DNA from: Corynebacterium sp. Marseille-P3884 | Lineage (GTDB): Bacteria > Actinomycetota > Actinomycetes > Mycobacteriales > Mycobacteriaceae | Assembly: GCF_017942225.1 (NCBI RefSeq) | Contig: NZ_JAGKSD010000008.1 | Span: 1 to 64,000 of the forward strand | DNA length: 64,000 nt | Direction of reading: 5' to 3' | The notes under the pieces: model-generated | The model's database searches: none | Told to the model about the DNA's origin: nothing | The model's input: the letters and a program-made list of their open reading frames with translations, nothing else | In this document: in pieces, positions 44,230 to 54,486 of the stretch | Numbering within the stretch: the first letter of the stretch is position 1 | Layout: every line of letters starts with the position of its first letter | Translations under genes and position numbers: made by a program

Positions 44230-47200
44230 CGTTAGATGACAGCACCCGCCTCGAGCAGGGTGGTATCACACGAGAAGCTGGAGAGCGCTCCTTTCCCCTC
44301 GCCGCAGCCACGTACGCACATGCACTTTTGCCTGGCCACCCCGTCGTCAGGCTCACTCCCGAGCCGCTCTTGGCTGCAGAGAAAGCCGCCCTCGGAGTAA
44401 CCGGACTTGAGCTGGAAGAACAGACTCATGTCGGTCATGTGCGCCGTCGCGCGGTCGGTTTCCCCGAGTGGCCGATCCTCAACGACCCCGATAACGCCCA
44501 GGTCGCGCTCGACCTCGTTGCCGACTTAAAACGTCTTTCCACCCGGGCACGGTCCAAGCCGGCGGCGGTGAAGACAGAGGTCAACAAGCTCGCAGACGAT
44601 CTCGACGCAGCCGTCCCGCACTTTCTGCCGACATTCTTGGAAGAGGCCGGCCGCATCTTCTTGGAAGCTGGAAACACGTCGTACGCATCGCAGATGTTCA
44701 CGAAGGCGCGCGAGGTTGAGCGTCGGCACGCATTGCTTATCGACGAAGAGCGCCACCGCGACGTCATGATGGAGTTCGCCTTTGCTGGGGCGGTCTCCGC
44801 GAAGGAATTCACTGCGGAGTCCACGCACCTGGCTGAGCGGATGGAACCTGCTGAGGCATACGAGCGGTTCCGTGCACTCTGCCTGGAGCGAGTCCGCGGC
44901 GGGCTGACTCCCTATTCCGGGATGAAGAAAGACCTGGCGAAGCTGGCCAAAGCGGCGGGTTTGAAACCCGCCGACGAGGAAGCTGCCCTGGCCGCAGTTC
45001 TGCTGCGGGCGCCCTCCATCCAGCGCGCTGACGGCAATTTCTGGAAGAAGTACAAGACCGCGATCCGTAAAGCCGCCGCGAAAGATGAAGCGCTGCGCAC
45101 CCACCTGCTGACACTGATGCCGCGGGAGATCAGTCCCAACAATTGGATCGATGTGCTCCGCGTGAGCGGGTCCGTCGACCTCGTGAAGCAAGGCGGACAC
45201 CCCGAGTTCGTCCAGCGCATCATGGATCACGCGGACCGGAGCAGGTGGCACCGGGAGGAGAAGGACACTCTCGCCCCGCTGCTCGGAGAGATTCTTCCGG
45301 ACGCAGGCTGCACGGCTGTCACCATCGAGTGGGGTTCGCTGTTCGACATCCCGGCGGATGCGTGGGAGCAGCTGCTCAGACACGACGTGGAGCTCGATTT
45401 CACGTACCTCTACCCCAACGCGTGGATCGACCTCCCCACGTGGGCAAAGAACGCGGAACGCCTCCCTTTGGCGCATCTCGCAGCCAGCGAACAGCTGCGG
45501 AAGTGCATGTTCCTCGGCATCGAACGCGCCTTCGAGCACCCCGACGAGATCGCAATCATCGCCGCGGATCCGCACCTCCGTCCGCTGGTGGTCGAGCTCC
45601 TCACGGAACAGGTTGAATCGCTGGAATCCACACCACCGACGGCAGACCGTTTAACCACGGTCACCGATTACGTCCGCAATTTCGAATTCGTCGACGACAC
45701 CGAGATCCAGTCCCTGCTCGACCGCGTCCGGAAATATCACGGCAACCTAGAGGAGGTTCTGGCGGAGACACTGCGCCGCGGTGTGCTCGAGGAATTGGGC
45801 TGGTCGGAATTCGAAAACGCCTACTCGGACATCTACAAAAATGACCCGCACAACTGGACGGTGGAGACAGACTGCTGGCCAGGAGTCCTGGTGAACAGCA
45901 TGAATGACATCGCGCTAGTCGTGGGCAACTCCAGAACCGAGATCCAGAACTGGACTGGTCAACCGGTGCACGGAGTCGTCGAAGCAGACGGCCAGATCGC
46001 CATAGTGACCCGTGACAGGACCGCATACAAAGATCAGATCAGCTGGTCCAGTTCACGCGAACCGATGGAGGACGAGAGGGGCTTTTCCCGGGTTTCGGGA
46101 ACCAACGCTCTCAGCGCTTCAGTGCCTGTCCCCGGCGGACGTCTCATCGGGGAGAAAGCCATCATCCGGCCCGGCCAGCCCACATGGAGCCAAAGAAGCG
46201 CGCAGTTCTTCGTCGAGGGCGACAGGGTCTGGATGCTAAAGGACGAAGAGGAGATCGTCGAGATCGACCCTGGCACCGGCGAGCTCGGCCGCGAGTCAAT
46301 GCCGGATTGGTTCGCTGAGCAGTGCCGCCGCCACCCCGACCTTGTCTTCCAGCCGCACAACTCCCAATTGCGCCCAGTCTGTGACGAGACTGCTCATTCG
46401 CTTTTCTCCACGGCGGACGGATACCACCGGCACGCGGTGTTCCACCGGGAGGACGACCCAGCTTTCGCGCTCATCGTCGACGCGGACGGCACCGAGTTCA
46501 CGGTCACGGGCAGCCACGCCCGGGCAGTTTTCGGGGTGATCCGCCTTCCCGGTGGCTCACCCCGCATTCTGACGAAGGTGGCTCCAGACACGTGGATGAT
46601 CGACCCGGCAGACGGCATGCCGACCCGCTACTACGGCCTCGAGTTCTCCAACGCCATGTGGTGGCACCACACCCGGTACCGCGACCCAGAATTGAGCGCG
46701 AGATTGCGCGAAATCACTGCGGATGATCTTCGCCCAGTGGTCGAGAGCATCGGTGAGCTGGATGTCGACGACGAGATGGCTGAAACCGTCGCACAGCTAC
46801 TGGACACCGATGAATACGTGGTGAGCTACGCGATCGCACTGCACACCTCGTCCCTGGCCCAGTCGTGGCCGGATTGGGAGACGTCGTCCTCGGCAAAGGC
46901 TGTGACGAGCAGACTCAGCCTGGAAGAGCACAAAGACGTGTTGCAGTCGGCCATGCGCTACGGATGGATGGACATTGACGCTGTCAGCATCTGGCACGGG
47001 GCAGCGAAGCTGGGCTTGCACGACAAAGAACTGCCGAAGCTGCCGACAACATTGTTCCTCAGAGACGAGAACAACTGGGTCGAGCTGCTCGGCTGCGCCG
47101 ACGCACTCCTCGCACTCGCTGCCGTACCGGGCCGCACGGTTGAGGAGATCGGTGCCCTCAAGGAGCTGTGGATTCTGCTGCGCGACGCGAATGTCCTCGA

Positions 47201-48785
47201 GGCTGACCACTTGACCGTCGAGGAGCTGGAGGTTCCCAGCAGCACCGAGGATCAGAAACGACTTCCCCGGCGGTCGTTGCTGGCGGGCCTGTATTACAGG
47301 CGTGATCGCCTGCTCGTGCGTGCCGACGGCGGCGGCCCCATCACCATCGACGGCCACACGCTGGAAGTTCACTCCACAAGGGAGATCCCGCCGTCGCGCA
47401 CGGACCTCGAGCCGGTTTTCGACGCACTCATCGAGCGGGTCCGGGACAACGGCCCACAGCCGTGGTCCCCCGAGCCCGGCGAAGCCTTCGCGGCCGCAAG
47501 CGGTGCGTCGCTGACTGACGCGCACTTGGTCATGTCCGGGTTCCCGAACTTCCATAAGCAAGAGTCCAATTTCATGCCCAAAGAAGTGCGCACAGCAATG
47601 GGGCTCAAGGTGGCTGAAGCCGAAGCAGCGAGAACCCGAATGCGACAGTCGCGCAGACATTTCCTGCGTGTGCTCGCAGCCGGCATTCCCGACGATGCCA
47701 GCTCCATACTCGACAACGGACTGGATGCCGCAGCCATGGCGGAGTACTGGTCCGAGCACGGACCCGCAGTTTCCCCGCAACTGCCGCCCCAACTCGCCGA
47801 CCGCAAACCGAAGTACCTCACCGAGCGCGTCATCCTCAACGTCATCGCCGGCGAGCACGAGGACTACGACTGGCCCGAGGAAATCGCCTCGCTGCTCTGG
47901 ATGGCGAACGAGCTGGACCTTTCAGACCCTCGGCGGCGCGCCCTGGCAGGCTACGCCGAAAAGCTGATCGAGTCCCCCGCCAGGTTGGACGACATCGCAC
48001 TCGGCACCCTCAGCGCTTACTGGGATGCCTGCCGCCGGCTCAATCTGCCCACCCGCAAGGTGAGTGACCCCGACGATCCGCTCTACCAGTCCGGGCACTT
48101 CACTCTCAGGCAAGAGGCGTGGGCTGGCTCCTCGCAGATCATCGCCGATTTGAGCGATGTCACCGACCCGGACGACCCCGACATTGAACAGGCCGTCTAC
48201 TGGGGATCCATGTGTGGCGGGTCCGTGCAGCCGGTTGCGGCTCTGAAACTTCTGTTGACCGGCGGGTTAGCCGCCTACGCCGAGTGGCTGCGCGAGCCTG
48301 GCGACGGTGAACCGCACGACCCGCTCACCGTTGTTCCCGCTCTCGTCGGCGAGGTGGCCTCCACCTTGGAGGTGAGCGAGAATGCCGCCCGCTATTACCT
48401 GCAGCTTCTCGCCCTGCCCGACCCCACTGACGCAAATGTGCGCCGCTGGAACGAGTGGAAGAAGGCGGACATCACCAGTGCAGGCGCCGAGCTGCTCGAT
48501 ACGGGTGCCGTCGTCGAAGCGAAGCGCTCGCGTGCCGGGCGCAAGTACTTCTTGCCGGGCGGCTGGGTGGAAGGACACCCACCCTACCTGCCGATCGAGC
48601 TGTGGAAGATGGATCCGTTCGGCATGGTCAAGATGGGTGCCCGCAGCAAGTGCGAACCGATGCTCGACGTCACTGTGGCACCTTTGCCGCCCACGGAGTG
48701 GTTCGCCGTCTGCTGGGAGCGCTCGCGGAGCGACGATGCGCCGCAGTTCGCCGAACTCGAGATTGACCGTAGAAATGGACGATGA
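44226..48785 (+). CDS. Giant protein 2 of 3 tandem paralogues (unknown function)
   Basis: 1519 residues, starting in the ATGA overlap with copy 1. It is collinear with copy 1 throughout. In an N-terminal stretch of 85 residues that I aligned by hand, 70 are identical to copy 1. The DNA also shares a 38-bp exact run (39973-40010 and 44508-44545) that includes the rare TTA and AAA codons, which points to recent duplication or gene conversion. It has the same TPR-like unit, the FSTADGYHRHAVFHREDD block, and the C-terminal VSENAARYYLQLLALPDP and KYFLPGGWVEGHPPYLPIE. Differences cluster at VPVPGGRLIGEKAIIRPG and nearby loops, where a variable ligand surface might lie (inference). Function unknown. 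Confidence 0.75.
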   Translation: MTLDDSTRLEQGGITREAGERSFPLAAATYAHALLPGHPVVRLTPEPLLAAEKAALGVTGLELEEQTHVGHVRRRAVGFPEWPILNDPDNAQVALDLVADLKRLSTRARSKPAAVKTEVNKLADDLDAAVPHFLPTFLEEAGRIFLEAGNTSYASQMFTKAREVERRHALLIDEERHRDVMMEFAFAGAVSAKEFTAESTHLAERMEPAEAYERFRALCLERVRGGLTPYSGMKKDLAKLAKAAGLKPADEEAALAAVLLRAPSIQRADGNFWKKYKTAIRKAAAKDEALRTHLLTLMPREISPNNWIDVLRVSGSVDLVKQGGHPEFVQRIMDHADRSRWHREEKDTLAPLLGEILPDAGCTAVTIEWGSLFDIPADAWEQLLRHDVELDFTYLYPNAWIDLPTWAKNAERLPLAHLAASEQLRKCMFLGIERAFEHPDEIAIIAADPHLRPLVVELLTEQVESLESTPPTADRLTTVTDYVRNFEFVDDTEIQSLLDRVRKYHGNLEEVLAETLRRGVLEELGWSEFENAYSDIYKNDPHNWTVETDCWPGVLVNSMNDIALVVGNSRTEIQNWTGQPVHGVVEADGQIAIVTRDRTAYKDQISWSSSREPMEDERGFSRVSGTNALSASVPVPGGRLIGEKAIIRPGQPTWSQRSAQFFVEGDRVWMLKDEEEIVEIDPGTGELGRESMPDWFAEQCRRHPDLVFQPHNSQLRPVCDETAHSLFSTADGYHRHAVFHREDDPAFALIVDADGTEFTVTGSHARAVFGVIRLPGGSPRILTKVAPDTWMIDPADGMPTRYYGLEFSNAMWWHHTRYRDPELSARLREITADDLRPVVESIGELDVDDEMAETVAQLLDTDEYVVSYAIALHTSSLAQSWPDWETSSSAKAVTSRLSLEEHKDVLQSAMRYGWMDIDAVSIWHGAAKLGLHDKELPKLPTTLFLRDENNWVELLGCADALLALAAVPGRTVEEIGALKELWILLRDANVLEADHLTVEELEVPSSTEDQKRLPRRSLLAGLYYRRDRLLVRADGGGPITIDGHTLEVHSTREIPPSRTDLEPVFDALIERVRDNGPQPWSPEPGEAFAAASGASLTDAHLVMSGFPNFHKQESNFMPKEVRTAMGLKVAEAEAARTRMRQSRRHFLRVLAAGIPDDASSILDNGLDAAAMAEYWSEHGPAVSPQLPPQLADRKPKYLTERVILNVIAGEHEDYDWPEEIASLLWMANELDLSDPRRRALAGYAEKLIESPARLDDIALGTLSAYWDACRRLNLPTRKVSDPDDPLYQSGHFTLRQEAWAGSSQIIADLSDVTDPDDPDIEQAVYWGSMCGGSVQPVAALKLLLTGGLAAYAEWLREPGDGEPHDPLTVVPALVGEVASTLEVSENAARYYLQLLALPDPTDANVRRWNEWKKADITSAGAELLDTGAVVEAKRSRAGRKYFLPGGWVEGHPPYLPIELWKMDPFGMVKMGARSKCEPMLDVTVAPLPPTEWFAVCWERSRSDDAPQFAELEIDRRNGR

Positions 48786-51700
48786 CGTTGGATGACAGCA
48801 TCCGCCTCGACCTCGGAGGCATGACTAGTACCGTGACGGATAATTCTGTGCCGCTGGTAGCAGCCGCTTACACGCACCCGGTGCTTGCCGGTCGCTCGAT
48901 TGTGCAGCTCATTCCCGAGCCACTGGCCGAAGCCGAAGAATTGGCACTCGGTGTCATCGGTCTCGAGCCGGCCGGCCGCGTGAACGTGGGCCACACGCGG
49001 CGTCGGGCGATCGGCTTTCCCGCTTGGCCGATTCTCAACGACCCCGAGAACGCGCATCACGCGCTCAACCTCGTCGCCGACTTGGAGCGCGCGGGCAAAT
49101 ACGCCGCCAGCAAGCCCAAGAAGTTCAAAGAGGCAGTCGACGAGTTGGCTGACAAACTCGACAACAGCGCGCCGCACTTTCTTCCCACCTTCTTCGAGGA
49201 AGCCGGACGCATCTTCATCGCCGCGGATAACGGCAAGCTCGCCGCGCAAATGTTCACGCAGGCGCGCGACGCGGAACGCCGATATTCACTGGCTATCGAC
49301 GAACCCCGCCATGCCGAAGCCGTCCTGGAATTCGCTTACGCCGGGGCGCTGAGCACCAAGGAACTCGGCAACGAGGCGAAACGGCTGGCGGAACAGCTTG
49401 AACCGGAAGAGGCGTACCGCGCATACCGCACCCTGTGCCTGGAACGAGTGCGGGGTGGGTTGAGCCCGCACGCCGGAATGAAGAAAGAGCTGGCAAAGCT
49501 AGCGAAGGCCGCCGGCTTGGACACTGCTAAGGAAGAAGACGGGGTCGTTCGCGATCTGTTGAGCGTCCCGTCGATGCAGAAGGCCGGCGCGCATTTCTGG
49601 AAGAACTACGAGAAGGCTATCTGCCGCGTCGCCGAGGACGATTCCTCGCTCATCGACCGCTTGCTCACGCTGTTCCCGCGGAACGTGGACACCGACCCGT
49701 GGCTGCACCTGCTGGAAACCACGGGCGCGCTCGACGCGGTCAAAGACGGCACGCACCCGGACTTCGTTCCCGGCCTCCTCCTGTTCGAGTCCCAGTGGAC
49801 GAAATGGCCGTATACGCCGTCGACCCAGTTGACACCGGTTCTCGCAGATATCCTCCCCCATGCCGGTCTCAGCACCGTCACCGTGCCTAAAGACCGGCTC
49901 CATTACCTGCCGGCGGCAGCCGTCGAGCAGGTTCTCGCGAACGGACTGACCTTCACATTCTCCCGCTCACCATTTCAACCGGACGTCGACCTCACGAGGT
50001 GGGCGCGCCTTCCTGAGCGCGCACCACTTCCCCACCTTATGGCGGACGAATCGCTGCGAGGAGCTGTCATTCTGGGGATCAAGAATGCGATGCGCCATCC
50101 CGAGGTCGTGGAGGTGTTCACCGCCGACCCGCACGTCAGGAAGTTGGTGGTGGAGCTGCTCACGGAGGTCGTCGACAAGCTTGAAGCGGGTGTGCCGACC
50201 GTCGACCATCTCACGCAAGCCACGACATTCGTCCGCGGCTTCGAGCTCGTCGGCGACCGGGAAATTCAGGCGCTCCTCGACCGGGTGCGTGCGATTCACC
50301 GCGATCCGGCTGTGCCCCTGGCTGAATCCTTGCGCCGCGGCCTGCCCGATGAGCTCGGCTGGCCTGAATTGGAGCAGCTCAACTGGAAGTACGGGGAGCC
50401 AACGCAGCTCACTTTCTGGCTAGACGCCGAAGATTGTTGGCCCGGCGTCGTTGTGAGAGAACATACCCGCGCTACCTACCTGCGCGGCCGCACCACTACC
50501 GAGATTCCGAACTGGACCGGCGAGAAACTCTTCAGCGCCGTGGAAATCGACGGCCAATTCGGCCTCGCCACTTACACCAACTCGAATCCACGGCTGTGGT
50601 GGGACGATACTCCCAAGGGCATGTCCAGCGCATGGAAACAGTTTTCGGACGACGGGCTCTCCGCCTCGGTCCCGGTGCCCGGCGCGCGCATCTTCGGTGC
50701 CGACACGGTGATGCGCCCCGGCCATTCCACGTTGGCGAGCGGCAGCGAGCATTTCTTTGTCGACGGCGACCGGATATGGCTCGTCGAACGCTCCGCGCTT
50801 GACGACGTCTCCCCTGTGGTAGAAATCGATCCAGCCACCGGTGCCACTGGCCGCGAGAGCTTGCCTGACTGGTTCGCCGAGCAGTGCCGCCGCCACCCGG
50901 ATTTGGTGCTCGACCCGTGGCGTTCTCAGCACCGGCCGGTGGAGGAGACGACCGAGGACTCGCACTTCTCCACTGCTGACGGGTTCCACCGTCATGCTGT
51001 GTTCACCCGTCCCGACGACCCCGACTACTGCCTGCTGGTCGATGCGGACGGAACCGAATTCACCGTCACCGGCAAGCACGCGCGCGCAGTCATCGGCGCA
51101 CTTCGCCGCCCCGACGGCGAACGGTGGGTTCTCACTAATGAACGCATAGATCCTGTCGTTGTCGATCCGGACGACATGACCCCGGTGGCTGTGCGCGGCA
51201 CGCACCTCCACTCGCAAATGTTGTGGCACCACTTCCGTGTGCGCGAGCCCGAGATAAGCGGGAAACTGCGTCAGATCACTGCCGACGAGGTTCGCCCGCT
51301 GGTGGAACAGGCGCGCGGGAGTGACGGCGGCGTCGATAAGCGAATGTGCGAATGTGTCGGCAACGTGCTCGATGTTGACGACCCGGTGCTGCGCTACGCG
51401 ATTGCGTCCGTTGCGCATGAGGCGGCCACGACCTGGCCGCAAGAGGACGCCGGTGCACGGGCGGAGGACCTGACCGGGGCACCGACGTTCGCCGAACACC
51501 ATGACGTGCTCCGTCCCCTCACGCGGTTTCCCCTCTATGAATTCGACGCGATGGACATCTGGCAAGGCGCGGCAATATTGGGAACGCACGACCGCTATGT
51601 CCCTGAGAAGGGGTACACCCACAACAGCACCAGAGGCTCAAACGACTGGATGAAACTGCTCGGTCACGGCGATGCCCTGCTTGTTTTCGCGGCAGCCCCC

Positions 51701-53389
51701 GGCCGCACGGCAGACGAAGTCCAGGCGCTGAAGGAGCTGTGGACGGTGCTGCGGGACGCCGGAGCGCTCACGGCTGACAACCTCGTGTTTGAAACGTACG
51801 ATTCTGCGCCGTTCACGCCGGGAAGCGAAGAGCAGCTTCCGCCTCAGGCGGTACGGCTTGTGCGCAGCGGTCCCCGCGGCATCCTGATTGTGCGCGTGGC
51901 GGGCGAGGAACCGATGACTGTGGACGGTGCACCCTTGAAACTGATAAGCCGAACTGCCATCGCGCCGTCGCGCACCGATCTTGAGCCGGTCTTCGACGCA
52001 CTGCTCGCCCGCATTGAGCAGGACGGTCCACAGCCGTACTCAGCCTCTGCGGGCGAGGCTTTCGCCGCTGCAGCTAACGCTCCGCTTGCCGACGCCCACC
52101 TGATCGCCGCCGGTTTCCCGAACTTCTTCTCCTTCGACGCCAATTTCGTGCCGAAGGATCTGCGCACGGCCATGGGACTGAAAGTCGACGAGCTTAGAAC
52201 GGCTCGAGAACGGTTGATGTCCTCCGGCGACCACTTCGCGGCGGTCCTGGCAGCTGGCCTGCCCGACGATGCGGAGGAGTTGCTGACCAGCGGCCCGGAT
52301 ACCAACGCCATGGCCCGGTACTGGTCCGAGAACGGGCCGGACTACCTGCCCGAACTGCCGGCGCACATCGCCGAGCGCATCCCGAAGATGCTGAAACAGA
52401 ACGTGCTGCAAAGCGTTGCCGCCGGCCAGCACATCGACACCGACAACGCCGACGGCTGGGCCGAAGAGGTCGGTGCTCTGATCTGGCTTGCCACTGAGCT
52501 GGACATGGCCGATCCGCTGCGCCCAGCGCTGGCCGATCATGCCGAGCGGCTGCACAACTCCCCGCGGGGCATCGAGGCGATCGAGATCGCTGTCGCTGGC
52601 GCCGGCAAGAACGACGACGCATTTCGCAGCGCGATCGGTGCACCGAAGCGCACCGAGGGCGACACGGACCGGAAAGACCTGCAGGCAGGCAGGTTCACAG
52701 TCGAGCAGCATTACGACTGGGATTCGGTCCTGGTGGATCTCTCGAATGTCGATGAACCGTGCAGCGACTTGGACCTGGCGCGCGAATGGGCAAAGGACCT
52801 TCACAACGGCGCCAGCAGCAGGATGCGCGTGGCGGCAACGGACTTCCGCGCACGCGGTTCCCTCACCGCCTACGCAGAATGGCTGAGGCAGACGGGTGAG
52901 GGAGAGCCGCGCGACCCGCTCGTCTCCGCTCCCGATCTCGTGGCGACAGCGGCAGACACTCTCGGAGTCAGCGAAGACGCGGCCCGCTACTACCTGCAGC
53001 TGCTGGCCTGGCCCGACCCGACGGACAAGAATATCCGCCGCTGGAACGCCTGGAAGAAAGCCGATATCGTCCGCGCCGGTTCCGAACTCGTTGCCGCCGG
53101 TAAAGTCGTCGAAGGCAAGCGCCCCCGCTCAGGCCGCAGCTACTTCCTGCCCGGTGGATGGGTAGAAAAAGTGCACAAGTCTGAAGGACAGCTCCCGGTC
53201 GAGGTGTGGAAGCTACCCGCATTCGGCATCGAGCAGAGTGGCTACAACGGCGAATTCGAGCCGCAGCTGGGCATCGCTGTCGCGCCCTTGCCGCCGCCGG
53301 AATGGTTCGCCGCCTGCTGGGAACGCTCACAGGGGGATGACGCACCACAATTCGCAGAACTGGAGACCACGAGGAGGAGACGCCGATGA
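48782..53389 (+). CDS. Giant protein 3 of 3 tandem paralogues (unknown function, most divergent copy)
   Basis: 1535 residues, again starting in a 4-nt ATGA overlap. It is collinear with copies 1 and 2 but more divergent: 55 of the same 85 N-terminal residues match copy 1. Conserved blocks include HTRRRAIGFPAWPILNDPEN, FEEAGRIFIAADNGKLAAQM, VPVPGARIFGADTVMRPGHS, EQCRRHPDLVLDP, FSTADGFHRHAVFTRPDD, and the C-terminal VSEDAARYYLQLLAWPDPTD with SGRSYFLPGGWVEK. Codon use is the most GC-rich of the three and close to that of the downstream MoxR and VWA genes. It may be the ancestral partner of the ATPase, with copies 1 and 2 added later (inference). Confidence 0.75.
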   Translation: MTLDDSIRLDLGGMTSTVTDNSVPLVAAAYTHPVLAGRSIVQLIPEPLAEAEELALGVIGLEPAGRVNVGHTRRRAIGFPAWPILNDPENAHHALNLVADLERAGKYAASKPKKFKEAVDELADKLDNSAPHFLPTFFEEAGRIFIAADNGKLAAQMFTQARDAERRYSLAIDEPRHAEAVLEFAYAGALSTKELGNEAKRLAEQLEPEEAYRAYRTLCLERVRGGLSPHAGMKKELAKLAKAAGLDTAKEEDGVVRDLLSVPSMQKAGAHFWKNYEKAICRVAEDDSSLIDRLLTLFPRNVDTDPWLHLLETTGALDAVKDGTHPDFVPGLLLFESQWTKWPYTPSTQLTPVLADILPHAGLSTVTVPKDRLHYLPAAAVEQVLANGLTFTFSRSPFQPDVDLTRWARLPERAPLPHLMADESLRGAVILGIKNAMRHPEVVEVFTADPHVRKLVVELLTEVVDKLEAGVPTVDHLTQATTFVRGFELVGDREIQALLDRVRAIHRDPAVPLAESLRRGLPDELGWPELEQLNWKYGEPTQLTFWLDAEDCWPGVVVREHTRATYLRGRTTTEIPNWTGEKLFSAVEIDGQFGLATYTNSNPRLWWDDTPKGMSSAWKQFSDDGLSASVPVPGARIFGADTVMRPGHSTLASGSEHFFVDGDRIWLVERSALDDVSPVVEIDPATGATGRESLPDWFAEQCRRHPDLVLDPWRSQHRPVEETTEDSHFSTADGFHRHAVFTRPDDPDYCLLVDADGTEFTVTGKHARAVIGALRRPDGERWVLTNERIDPVVVDPDDMTPVAVRGTHLHSQMLWHHFRVREPEISGKLRQITADEVRPLVEQARGSDGGVDKRMCECVGNVLDVDDPVLRYAIASVAHEAATTWPQEDAGARAEDLTGAPTFAEHHDVLRPLTRFPLYEFDAMDIWQGAAILGTHDRYVPEKGYTHNSTRGSNDWMKLLGHGDALLVFAAAPGRTADEVQALKELWTVLRDAGALTADNLVFETYDSAPFTPGSEEQLPPQAVRLVRSGPRGILIVRVAGEEPMTVDGAPLKLISRTAIAPSRTDLEPVFDALLARIEQDGPQPYSASAGEAFAAAANAPLADAHLIAAGFPNFFSFDANFVPKDLRTAMGLKVDELRTARERLMSSGDHFAAVLAAGLPDDAEELLTSGPDTNAMARYWSENGPDYLPELPAHIAERIPKMLKQNVLQSVAAGQHIDTDNADGWAEEVGALIWLATELDMADPLRPALADHAERLHNSPRGIEAIEIAVAGAGKNDDAFRSAIGAPKRTEGDTDRKDLQAGRFTVEQHYDWDSVLVDLSNVDEPCSDLDLAREWAKDLHNGASSRMRVAATDFRARGSLTAYAEWLRQTGEGEPRDPLVSAPDLVATAADTLGVSEDAARYYLQLLAWPDPTDKNIRRWNAWKKADIVRAGSELVAAGKVVEGKRPRSGRSYFLPGGWVEKVHKSEGQLPVEVWKLPAFGIEQSGYNGEFEPQLGIAVAPLPPPEWFAACWERSQGDDAPQFAELETTRRRRR

Positions 53390-54486
53390 CGCACCAAGTC
53401 GTACTAGCAGAAGAACGCTTCGCGGATGAACTCGAGTTCCTCGAGCGCTGGGATACCGGCGCACGCCCACCAGGTTGGAAGCTGACACCGCGCGCCGTGG
53501 TCGCTTTCATTATGGGTGGCACCGATCTCAAGGCGGGGCGGTCCAAGCTGACCATCGCGCCGAAATACGTCGGCGATCCAGCGCTGGTGGAGCGCTGCGT
53601 GATCACGCTAGCGGGTTCTCGCGGGTTGATGCTGGTCGGCGAGCCCGGCACAGCCAAGTCGATGCTCTCCGAGCTGCTGTCAGCTGCGATCTGCGGAACC
53701 TCCGGGCTGGTGGTGCAGGGCACCGCTGGGACGACAGAAGACCAGCTGCGCTACGGCTGGAATTACGCGATGCTGCTCGGAAACGGCCCCACTCCTGAGG
53801 CGCTGGTGCCCAGCCCGGTGATGCGTGCAATGGAAAACGGCGCGATCGCCCGCATCGAGGAGATCACGCGCTGTCTGCCCGAGGTGCAGGATTCGTTGGT
53901 TTCTTTGCTGTCGGAGCGCCGCATTGCCGTGCCCGAACTCGGCGACATGTCGGTGGCGGCCACCGAGGGCTTCGGGCTCATCGGCACGGCGAACCTGCGC
54001 GACCGCGGAGTGTCCGAAATGAGTGCGGCCCTGAAACGCCGCTTCAGCTTCGAGACGGTCCACCCCATCGCCGACGTGGATGCGGAAATCGCCCTCGTTT
54101 CCAAGCAGACCCGGCGGGCCTTGGACGCCGCTCAGATCGACGCGCCTGTCGACGAAGTCGTTGTCGAAGTCCTCGTCACCGCCTTCCGCGACCTCCGCAC
54201 CGGTGTGAGCCGGGAAGGCTGGCCGGTGGAGAAACCCACGACGGTCCTCTCCACCGCCGAAGCCGTGTCCGTGAGCACGTCGATCGCCCTGGCCAGCGCC
54301 TATTTCCCTGCCCGCAGCGACGGCCTACGTGATGTGGCTGGGCACCTGCTCGGTGTCGTCCGCAAAGACGACGAAGCGGACGCGGACCGGCTCCGCGGCT
54401 ACTGGGATGGAGTCGTCCAGCGCCGAGCAAAAGACGGCGCTACACCGTGGCGCACCCTGTGGGATCAGCGCGACGAGCTGGCATGA
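53386..54486 (+). CDS. MoxR-family AAA+ ATPase, YehL type
   Basis: 366 residues. AAA+ domain with Walker A GEPGTAKS (residues 85-92), Walker B region IARIEEITRC (about 154-163) directly before the PEVQDSLVSLLSERRI helix typical of MoxR, sensor 1 in GLIGTANLRDRGV, and an arginine-finger region ALKRRFSFETV. Size and start (residues 1-60, ERWDTGARPPGWKLTPRAVV) match the YehL subfamily rather than RavA or MoxR proper. MoxR ATPases work as chaperones that remodel or load metal on partner proteins with the help of VWA proteins; a VWA gene follows directly. It overlaps copy 3 and the VWA fusion gene by 4 nt each. Confidence 0.88.
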   Translation: MTHQVVLAEERFADELEFLERWDTGARPPGWKLTPRAVVAFIMGGTDLKAGRSKLTIAPKYVGDPALVERCVITLAGSRGLMLVGEPGTAKSMLSELLSAAICGTSGLVVQGTAGTTEDQLRYGWNYAMLLGNGPTPEALVPSPVMRAMENGAIARIEEITRCLPEVQDSLVSLLSERRIAVPELGDMSVAATEGFGLIGTANLRDRGVSEMSAALKRRFSFETVHPIADVDAEIALVSKQTRRALDAAQIDAPVDEVVVEVLVTAFRDLRTGVSREGWPVEKPTTVLSTAEAVSVSTSIALASAYFPARSDGLRDVAGHLLGVVRKDDEADADRLRGYWDGVVQRRAKDGATPWRTLWDQRDELA

